This document shows positions 1 through 6,796 of a DNA stretch of 14,917 nt, piece after piece. How positions within the stretch are numbered: the stretch's first letter is position 1; each line of letters begins with the position of its first letter. The translations under genes were made by a program, and so were the position numbers. The DNA comes from Asterionellopsis glacialis (lineage: Eukaryota; Bacillariophyta; Plagiogrammaphyceae; Rhaphoneidales; Asterionellopsidaceae): NCBI GenBank assembly GCA_014885115.2, contig WKLE02004976.1, positions 1-14,917 on the forward strand. The letters run 5' to 3'. The notes beneath the pieces were generated by a model. That model was not told the origin of the DNA. It ran no database searches and saw only the letters and a list, made by a program, of their open reading frames with translations.

Positions 1-71
1 TGCCCGCCGCAAGGAAAAAAAATCAAGGGATATTCCATCCCCGAAAATAAAATATTTCCCAGTTACTTTCA

Positions 72-801
72 ATGGATAATAGCTTTGAAACGCGCCGTCT
101 AAGGAAACGTACCCGGTATACTACGTCAATACGTACATGTAGACAGTCAAATAATAGTTCCAGATCCGCGGGATCAAGGTGGGAGTCGCCAAAACAGGGG
201 TTCGCAGAATGTACCATATCTTTGGAGGAAGAAGGTGTGGTCTTGAAGTATTTATCACTTTTTCCGCAAAAAAGGGACGTGGGATTTAATGCTATAGCCA
301 ATATTAAAGCTGGTGATGTTGTTTGGCGAACAACGCAGCATGCTGTATTTCGGAAAGAAATATACTTTCGAAGATTTTTTTCTACTTTATCATACGATCT
401 TGCTTGTGATGTTTTGATGTGGGCACATGTGGAAAAACGTGATTGTCTCGAGGATAGTGACGACGACAAATGTTTTGCTGCTGTCGTTGAACGTGATGGA
501 GGTTCCTTCATGAAAAGTGTGAGTTATGATGAGGTACCCAATGTTGGTGAATGTGATTACAATCTATAGCCACTTGATGACGGGACAAATGCCGAGTATG
601 CTCCTTCGAGATATCGAAGCTGGAGAAGAAATACTTACCGATTATGCAACATTTGATATTGATGGTAAATTGGATTGGTTTGATGACATGGTTGATAAAG
701 CCTGGTGGTGGAATGATAATGATACATTATCAATTGTAATATTGTCAAGCAAGATCTTGATTGGAGATGTAGTTAGCTTCAAAACTACCAACACATTTTA
801 G
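72..801 (+). pseudogene. Degenerate SET-domain (lysine methyltransferase-like) gene
   Basis: Seen: the first frame (ATG at 72) carries a SET-like N-terminal block, GFNAIANIKAGDVVW (residues 71-85), then LACDVLMWAHV (110-120) and a block ending PNVGE. It hits TAG at 567-569. The same frame continues with PLDDGTNAEYA, then homology jumps +1 at about 601-606 to LRDIEAGEEILTDYATFD and WFDDMVDKAWWW, stopping at 801. Family knowledge: GEEILTDY is the C-terminal SET motif, and the block before PNVG should contain NHS, part of the SAM/catalytic pocket; here it reads KSVS. The GxG motif near residue 70 is also degraded. Inference: an inactivated copy of a diatom SET protein, since stop, frameshift and lost motif agree. 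An intron at 517-610 would restore the frame but would delete the conserved PN and LRD blocks. A sequencing error could explain one lesion, not all three. Confidence 0.65.
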
Positions 802-1231
802 CTATGCGATTGTTCCGTTTTTCGCTTTTTCTTTGTTTGTTTACCTTGGTAAGAACAAAGTTCCGTTCTCTTATTGCCCATCATAGTCAGTTTTGAGAAG
901 ATGAGGGTGTCTGGCGGATGTGCTGTGCTTTCTTCGACGCAGTCTTACAAAGAATTTATCCAAAGCTTGGCCTTGTCGGATGGCTAACTTCTACTTAATA
1001 CAAATTTCTATGTTTCACTTTTCATATGAATAGAAAAGATAGAAGAAGCAAAAAGTATAATGTATAATATTCAAATTTTATTTAATTAATCATTGCACTT
1101 TACCGACCATGATGCTAATATTTCTATTAAACTGCCTCCTCAAGCGTACACCTATACCAGTGTAAGGAGATTCTTCACGGAATAATGGTCACGAAAGAAA
1201 CAAGGAAAAAACAGCATGATGTCGAAACCGT
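802..1231. other. Convergent 3' intergenic region
   Basis: This 430-bp AT-rich stretch lies between the end of the SET remnant (+) and the last proposed exon of the PSxx membrane-protein gene (-). It should hold both 3' ends. A very AT-rich patch lies at about 1058-1095. I see no convincing gene, RNA or repeat in it. Confidence 0.6.
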
Positions 1232-4200
1232 TTAGAATCCAATCGTATCCGGATAATACAAATTTTCTGATTTTCCGCTCGGACTTTGACAAGTTTTAAC
1301 CATCTTATTCACTTTTTGTACCGTGCGATCCCATGTGTCATGGATCTATCGTATGAGTGGACCATGGATAATAGGTGAGAGAAGGTTGGAGAAAAAGTTA
1401 GGTGGTGTTGGATGATTTTATTTCGAAAGAAAACTTTTAATATGGTTGTCAACAACAGAGGCATAGACTTTTCCATTTCATAATTGACTGACCTTAACAT
1501 TTGTGGAATCCTCTGACATCGAATATTGAAGAGAATCTTGAGTAGTCGTGTTTTTGAAGCCATCGGGTGCAACACCTATTGTTCCTGAATTTGAGGATGC
1601 TGAGTCTTGTGACGGATATGATTTCACTTGATACCTATCGCCGACATCATCAGGGCTTCGATAAGCAGTAGGACTTGATACTCTTTTACCCTTACCAAAG
1701 AATTGAGATTTGCTATCGCCGTTTCCTGCTCTTGGTGTTGTTATATCTGAAGGAAATGTTCTAATCGTACTCGACGACGGGCTCAATGATTTTTTACCCT
1801 TGTTATTGTATGGAGATTTGCGATCACCATTGCCTGCTCTTGGTGTGGTTACATCAGAGGGAAAAGTTCTAATCATACTAGATGTTTCAAAATTACTCAT
1901 TGTAGGAGTTGTGACATCAGAGGGAAATGTTCTAATGACGGGGCTTGACGCGCTTGTGCCGGAAGCAGTCGTCCTTGGTGTAGAAGGGGTTGCTTCAGAG
2001 GTTCTGTAAGGTGCATGGTCATCAGAAAGATTCTCCGCTAAGAGACTGTCTACAACTGAGATTTTCTTTTTCTTCTTTTTGTTTTTCTTCTTCTTGTTTG
2101 CAGGAGTTATACTTTTCCAAGCGTTGTATACAATTGTGGACGTTGTGTCCAGTTGCAAAAATGGCGTTCCTCGTGGAGTGGCGTGATTTGTAACTGACTC
2201 TTTTGTGTCGGGAGGCATATCACTACATTCATCCATCCTAGACTGCCTCCCCTCTTCAATGGGAGAAAGCACACGAGTAGGATTATTCTCCTCAGCATTC
2301 TGTTTCAAGGGGAAAGAAACGGTAAGAGAGAAAGTCACGAAAATTAAGAATAATAAATACGGCAGAATCATCAGATAGATGATACAAAAGACAACTTCTT
2401 ACTTACATTTGGAGTAGGCGCTGACATAAATTTGCTATCTTCTTCAAAGTACGTCCATGTGCTATCATTATCACCTGATTCAACACCCCCCTTGCTCTTT
2501 TCGGATGACATGCTTCTACTCGGAACCATGATTTCTTTGACACGTTCAGATATACTGCTCCCGCCGGAACGATTATTCTCTATGTCACGCAGGTCACCGT
2601 TGTGGCTTCTTATGTGCCGTACGGCAAAAACACTGGCAACCACAGCGATTACTCCACCTGCTACTGCTCCAGCAATGAAGATCATTGTATTAAAATTATT
2701 GTTTTCTTTTTTGGGACTATTTCTTGAAGCATCACTTTCAACCCCACCAATCACTGAGTCATCCACAAACAAAGAAGTCGAATCAGCCAAAATATCCATA
2801 AAATCATCAAGATTGTTTTCAAATCCGTTCATAATGGCATTTGCAATGGAAAATTCTTCCGGGGGATTTCCTGGGAGTATTTCTCCCTTAATAATCATTT
2901 CAACAATAAGATCTCCATTTTGAAGTTTTCGTTGTCGTCTCTGGGATGGATAGCTCTGTGAAACCACCTCAACAGATTTAATTGTAATTTCAACTTTATC
3001 ATTGGGTGGGAGATTATCAACAATAAAATTCTTTGCGTTCTCTTCGTAGATTTTGACAGTTTCATCATCCATGGTATTGTCAGAACCGGTGTTGATTGCG
3101 ATAGAGTCAACGATCGAGAATTCTTTTGCACTTGCTGTCGGAACATTTGTTGGATTTCCGGAAGGAAGCATACTTGGTGCTACAGAAGGTTTCACTGAGA
3201 TCGAGGGAAACGACGTTGGAGTTGCGGAAGGAAAATCACTCGGAGACCGCGAAAGTGACTCACTGGGTTGATCAGACGGGCTTGATGAAGGTGACAAGGT
3301 AGGTGCAGTCGAAGGGGAGACAGAGGGACTTTCACTTAGCATTGATGAGGGTTGCTCGGTTGGACTCATTGAAGCAACCTTTGTCGGTGCAGAAGAAGGC
3401 AACGCAGAAGGAATCGAAGTTGGAGAGGAACTAGGCGAAGCTGTAGGTAATCTACTCGGAGAAGCCGACGGACTCTTTGAAGGGCTAGTCGAAGGAAAGG
3501 ATGATGGGTTTGCACTAGGACTGGATGTAGGGGTCCTGCTTGGAGAAGAAGATGGGGCTGCAGAAGGCAGCACCGAAGGTAATGATGATGCAGTTACGCT
3601 AGGCATTTGTGTAGGGAAACGACTTGGTGATGCAGAAGGACGTGCTGACGGGGTTGCTGATGGAACAAGAGAATGAGCCACACTAGGAACTGCTGTAGGC
3701 AGTCGACTTGGAGTTCCAGATGGCCCAGCAGATGGGCTAGCTGATGGAACAGCAGAAGGAACCACACTAGGCTTGGATGAAGGGGGACGACTGGGTGCCA
3801 TAGAAGGACTCACCGATGGACCTCTTGAGTGGGCAGAGGTAGGAATATTTGTAGGGGATTCGCTAGGAGCAAGCGATGGAGTTGCGGATGGACCCGCCGA
3901 TGGGCCAAGTGAATGGGCCACTGATGGACTAATTGATGGACTCATGGATGGACCTGCTGATGGGCCGACTGAATGGACCACAGTGGGCCCGGATGTAGGA
4001 GAATCACTCGGAATCACCGATGGACTCGTTGTTGGATTCGAAGATGGGAAAGCGGAATGAGCTACACTAGGCATCTGTGATGGAGATCTACTAGGAGCAA
4101 CAGATGGACTTGCTGATGGATTTTTCGAGGGAGAAGATGACGGGGGGGGAGTTGGATTCTGTGATGGTCTTTGCGAGGGACTTATTGTTGGCTGAAAAGA

Positions 4201-4668
4201 CGGGCCTTCGGTAGGTAAAGTTGATGGTTCAGGAGTGGTAATGGTAGGGTGAGATGATGCTTCACTTGGTGCCGGTGATCCTGATGGAAAAACACTCGGA
4301 GTAGTAGTAGTGCTTATGCCCAGGTCAGGGTCTTCCAATATTAGTATTATTTCCTCCGAAATACTTGACAAAGATGATGGATCCAAAGTTGATTCTTCAG
4401 TTGGTGCCGGCGATGCTAATGAATAGGAAACATCCGGAGAAACTGTTGCTTCATCTAAAAATCGCTCCCAACCCGAATCGTTCAATTCTTTTTCTTCGTA
4501 TGGTTCACGATATTCCTCTGGATCCCTATTTTGCATATTTACTGCATCGTGTACTGGTATCTGCTCATGTTCGAACACTCTTTTGGAAGACTCAACGGAT
4601 TGAACAATTATTCTTGCATCGGCAAAATTACTGCAGTACAGCACTAAAAACGGGAAAAGATTATTCAT
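1232..4668 (-). CDS. PSxx-repeat type I membrane protein, three exons
   Basis: Proposed join on the minus strand: 4668-2407, 2299-1493, 1345-1232, about 1060 residues. Start ATG at 4668 opens a signal peptide (hydrophobic FPFLVLYC, likely cleaved after about residue 18). Residues 50-120 are acidic, and 124-513 are Pro-Ser-x-x repeats. Residues 514-650 form a membrane-proximal module with a basic RRQRK motif (577-581) that could be a processing site. A transmembrane helix at about 660-684 is followed by basic HIRSH, so the N-terminus is outside. The tail continues in exon 2 with a lysine run (823-833) and three IRTFPSD[VI]TTP motifs (876, 897, 933). Family knowledge: such PSxx proteins are common in diatoms and are often thought to be wall-associated or adhesive. 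Inference: a surface protein with a signalling or docking tail. Function unproven. The divergent neighbour at 5461 shares its promoter region. Confidence 0.75.
1346..1492 (-). other. Probable intron 2 of the PSxx membrane-protein gene
   Basis: 147 nt, phase 0. The donor is AAG|GTCAGT. A CTAAC branch-point-like sequence is followed by a pyrimidine-rich run, and the first AG after it is ATAG at 1346-1349. Splicing leads into an open 37-codon exon (1345-1232) starting IHDTWDRTVQKVNK and ending in TAA. The alternative is read-through of the donor, adding only VSQL before TGA. Confidence 0.5.
1733..1936 (-). repeat. Triplicated IRTFPSD[VI]TTP coding repeat
   Basis: Three copies of an 11-residue motif at 1904-1936, 1841-1873 and 1733-1765. 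The last two continue with RAGNGD and a basic/Ser segment, making a longer unit of about 36 residues. The similarity extends to the DNA, so this is a tandem duplication in the cytosolic tail. Each copy carries an S/T-P site that could be phosphorylated. Confidence 0.85.
2300..2406 (-). other. Intron 1 of the PSxx membrane-protein gene
   Basis: 107 nt, phase 0. The donor is AAT|GTAAGTAAG (G at 2406). The acceptor is a long pyrimidine tract ending in CAG at 2300. Reading through the donor gives only ten more residues before a TGA, and the following frame starts with a hydrophobic stretch that is just the translated pyrimidine tract. Confidence 0.85.
3130..4299 (-). repeat. PSxx tetrapeptide repeat tract
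   Basis: About 390 codons (residues 124-513) are dominated by a four-residue Pro-Ser/Thr-x-x period, with higher-order structure. The register proline is replaced by histidine five times (H204, H232, H252, H280, H332) in VAHS, VVHS or SAHS contexts. Spacings of 28, 20 and 28 residues indicate a 48-residue (144-nt) block duplication. The tract is expected to be an extended, Ser/Thr-O-glycosylated stalk. Confidence 0.9.
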
Positions 4669-4754
4669 CTTTCGCTTTTCCCGATTTCAAAGTAATCTTA
4701 TCTTGTCACCTCTCGATCCTTCTCAATGAAGGAAAGATGCCGATTAAGTTGTAG

Positions 4755-4767
4755 ACGACGTAGATAA
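4755..4767 (-). promoter_or_regulatory. 13-nt motif TTATCTACGTCGT, copy 1
   Basis: Read on the minus strand, this lies about 87 nt upstream of the PSxx gene ATG. An identical copy lies on the plus strand at 5234-5246 in front of the divergent methyltransferase. It contains an ACGT core of the kind bound by bZIP factors; that role is inferred. Confidence 0.35.
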
Positions 4768-4800
4768 TAGCGATTTCCGTGTGGAAGAAAAGAAGGAAAC

Positions 4801-4961
4801 AACACATTCATTAGATCAAGATGTGTTTCGGGGAGGCGATGCTACCTTCGCAATCGCCAGGCGGTCCTGAAGTCAGTGTGACAAAAGAACGGATGGTTCC
4901 GTAGGACTGCAGTTCAATATCCCGCCAGGCTCTTGGGTGGCGAACCCACGAAACGTTTTTT
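4801..4961 (+). other. Multi-hairpin block ending in T6, possible structured RNA
   Basis: Four consecutive stems are visible. AACACAT/ATGTGTT is at 4801-4827. GGCGAT/ATCGCC, with an inner GC/GC pair and a bulged A, is at 4835-4858. ACGGA/TCCGT with loop TGGT is at 4889-4902. CGCCA/TGGCG is at 4923-4942, competing with TGGGT/ACCCA at 4934-4948. TTTTTT follows at 4956-4961, as expected for a Pol III stop on the plus strand. It matches no tRNA, snRNA or SRP RNA that I can recognise. It may instead be leader or promoter DNA of the minus-strand gene. Confidence 0.25.
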
Positions 4962-5233
4962 CAAAAAAATTAATTGGCTTGCGTGTTTAGTATCGAAGTT
5001 ATAACAACTTCGTTGGAAACCGTTTCTTTCTATTTTCCATATAACTTTATTCATTATTTCATACTTTATTTAATATAAAACATGTGTAACGTCCTTTCGC
5101 CTACCGATACCCAAAAGTGTCACACGACACACTAAATAACGCACGACACACGCCCGACATGTCTGACACCCATTCAAATTTTTGATCTCTTTGTCAACCT
5201 CCGTCGCTTCATGTTAATGTTGACAACTGCTTT

Positions 5234-5246
5234 TTATCTACGTCGT
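5234..5246 (+). promoter_or_regulatory. 13-nt motif TTATCTACGTCGT, copy 2
   Basis: Read on the plus strand, this lies about 215 nt upstream of the methyltransferase ATG at 5461. It has the same orientation relative to its gene as the copy at 4755-4767 has to the PSxx gene. A shorter TCTACGT match occurs at 9499-9505 upstream of the KH-protein gene. Confidence 0.35.
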
Positions 5247-5460
5247 ACGTACCGACATGATTGTTGCAAACGCTTCGATCACATGTGGGCCAAACATGGG
5301 GAGTGGTGACAAAGTTTGAAAACTGGCACGACAAACAACAACAAGACACCAGACACTTCCAAAGTAAACACAATTATTCTTCTACCTCCCTATTCTTTCC
5401 AGCTCATACACCATAAGCGAGTGCGCAAGGTCATCTACACTCGATCAAAATTGTTTGACC

Positions 5461-6624
5461 ATGTCCAATACAACTTTATCTTCTTCGATAGGCCAGGCTT
5501 ATAGTGCTGATTCCACAAAGGAAACTGCCGTGGTAGGCATGAAATCTTCGAAAGAGGTAGATATCGCCTGGATCGAAAGTCAACTGAAAGAACTTCCGAT
5601 ATGGACCCGAAACCCACCACTCTGTCAAAAAGCACTGGAAATCGTTGAAAAGTGGATTTTGCTTTTCTGTCACGATTTTAGTACTTGGAGACGGATTAAA
5701 AAACGGATCGCAAAAGAATTGAACGAATCGGAGCCTTGCATAAGGTACATTATGGATTTCGTTGCTAGATACAAAAAAGATCAATCCAACTCTTCGTTGC
5801 AGGAAAAAGAAGAACAAGAAAAAATCACCATTGTGGATATTTGTTGTGGATTTGGTATAACTTCCATGTTTCTATCTGAATTGTTGCCTCCGGAGTTGGT
5901 AGATAAGATTTTGCTAATCGACTATAACTTTCCCTGCCACAGTGAATCCAATCCACCACATATACAACAAATCTTTTATGAAAGAGAATGGCCTGTCCAG
6001 CTACGAATTCGTAAAGTGAATATAAAAAAGACTCGAGAAATTCGAAATCTTCATAGTCGCATGTTGAATGCATGTCCAGGACCTATCCTTATGTTTGGAA
6101 TACACCTCTGTAAAGCCCTTAGTGTCCATGCCATAAAATTGTACCAAAATTGTCCCAAGGCCAAGTTATTTGTTTTAAAGCCATGTTGTTTACCAGGAAA
6201 GGATCGACAAAATGTTCGTCGAGGGGAGCCCATACTATGGAAATTTATAAATGGATATGAATTTGGGCCACGTGATTTATATTGCAAAGAGATCAACCAG
6301 CCTGTCACTGATGACAATGTCAGAGGCGACGAAGGAGCTAACAACAACCATGACGATGAACAAGAGACAGCAATAATTGAAAGCAACGACGAAGAAACCA
6401 AACAGAAAGGGAGTAGTGACTCGGACGACGAAAAGGAGAAGGACTACTCAGATAGACCTCACGGTGGTAGACATTGCAGCAGCGAACTTTTTTCACGTTG
6501 GATAGACTTGTTGGAAAGAGCTTGTCAAGACGATCAACTGTCGATTGTCAAAAAGGAACACACTGATATTACTTTGCATCATTTTCAAAATGATTTTATC
6601 TATTGCGAGCGGCAAGGCCAATAA
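5461..6624 (+). CDS. SAM-dependent methyltransferase-like protein (Methyltransf_32/METTL25-like)
   Basis: 387 residues in one exon. The ATG at 5461 (context gaccATG) is preferred; the frame opens two codons earlier only at a TTG. An N-terminal helical region (about 30-110) precedes the class I methyltransferase core. Motif I is VDICCGFGITS (125-135), the second strand with its acidic residue is LLIDYN (151-156), then come HLCKALS (215-221) and KPCCLPG (240-246). Family knowledge: DxxCGxG, HLC..LS and KPCC motifs are shared by methyltransferases of the METTL25/RRNAD1/GSTCD-like group, whose substrates are mostly unknown. An acidic low-complexity insertion (about 284-332) separates the core from a C-terminal segment that returns to ordered-looking sequence. 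No signal peptide or membrane segment, so probably cytosolic or nuclear. The substrate cannot be read from sequence. It converges with the transporter gene, leaving 172 bp between stops. Confidence 0.82.
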   Translation: MSNTTLSSSIGQAYSADSTKETAVVGMKSSKEVDIAWIESQLKELPIWTRNPPLCQKALEIVEKWILLFCHDFSTWRRIKKRIAKELNESEPCIRYIMDFVARYKKDQSNSSLQEKEEQEKITIVDICCGFGITSMFLSELLPPELVDKILLIDYNFPCHSESNPPHIQQIFYEREWPVQLRIRKVNIKKTREIRNLHSRMLNACPGPILMFGIHLCKALSVHAIKLYQNCPKAKLFVLKPCCLPGKDRQNVRRGEPILWKFINGYEFGPRDLYCKEINQPVTDDNVRGDEGANNNHDDEQETAIIESNDEETKQKGSSDSDDEKEKDYSDRPHGGRHCSSELFSRWIDLLERACQDDQLSIVKKEHTDITLHHFQNDFIYCERQGQ

Positions 6625-6796
6625 TGTGAAACATATCAATCCGTATCTCACTTGATTTTCGAGTGTATTCCACTGGGGGAAATCAATCCCTCAAGTTCTT
6701 TACTCCTTTGGCTAGCTATACACTTCTCTAATCACCGCTTTCTCCTCGACTACGTGTACCTTCTCATCATCTTGGCCTTGATAACCATACATAGCT
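6625..6796. other. Convergent 3' junction
   Basis: 172 bp between the stop of the methyltransferase (+) and the stop of the transporter (-). Both 3' untranslated regions probably overlap here. No separate gene seen. Confidence 0.6.

Larger units (their letters stand above)
4669..5460. promoter_or_regulatory. Divergent intergenic region (shared promoter)
   Basis: This 792-bp gap separates the PSxx gene (-, ATG at 4668) and the methyltransferase (+, ATG at 5461), so it must hold both promoters and leaders. It contains a GC-richer block with several hairpins (4801-4961), a 13-nt motif present in opposite orientations at 4755-4767 and 5234-5246, and two copies of CACGACACAC (5123-5132 and 5142-5151, 19 nt apart). 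No gene was recognised inside. Confidence 0.6.

Noticed and set aside
517..610. A 94-nt intron that would rescue the SET gene
   Set aside because: It has GT...AG ends and restores the frame, but it removes the conserved PNVGE and LRD blocks, so pseudogenisation explains the data better.
901..987. A 28-codon ATG frame after the SET remnant
   Set aside because: Too short, no recognisable motif, and separated from the SET frame by stops.
2300..2371. A second secreted protein starting at 2371 with a hydrophobic N-terminus
   Set aside because: The hydrophobic residues come from the intron's pyrimidine tract, and a consensus donor and acceptor join the frame to the upstream exon.
3773..4060. Plus-strand frames opposite the PSxx tract, rich in Gly and Asp
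   Set aside because: They are antisense shadows of a tetrapeptide repeat, which keeps all frames open.
4934..4948. A T-arm-like stem suggesting a tRNA
   Set aside because: The minus-strand TGGG-TTCGCCA-CCCA fits a loop size, but no acceptor, D or anticodon arms can be placed.
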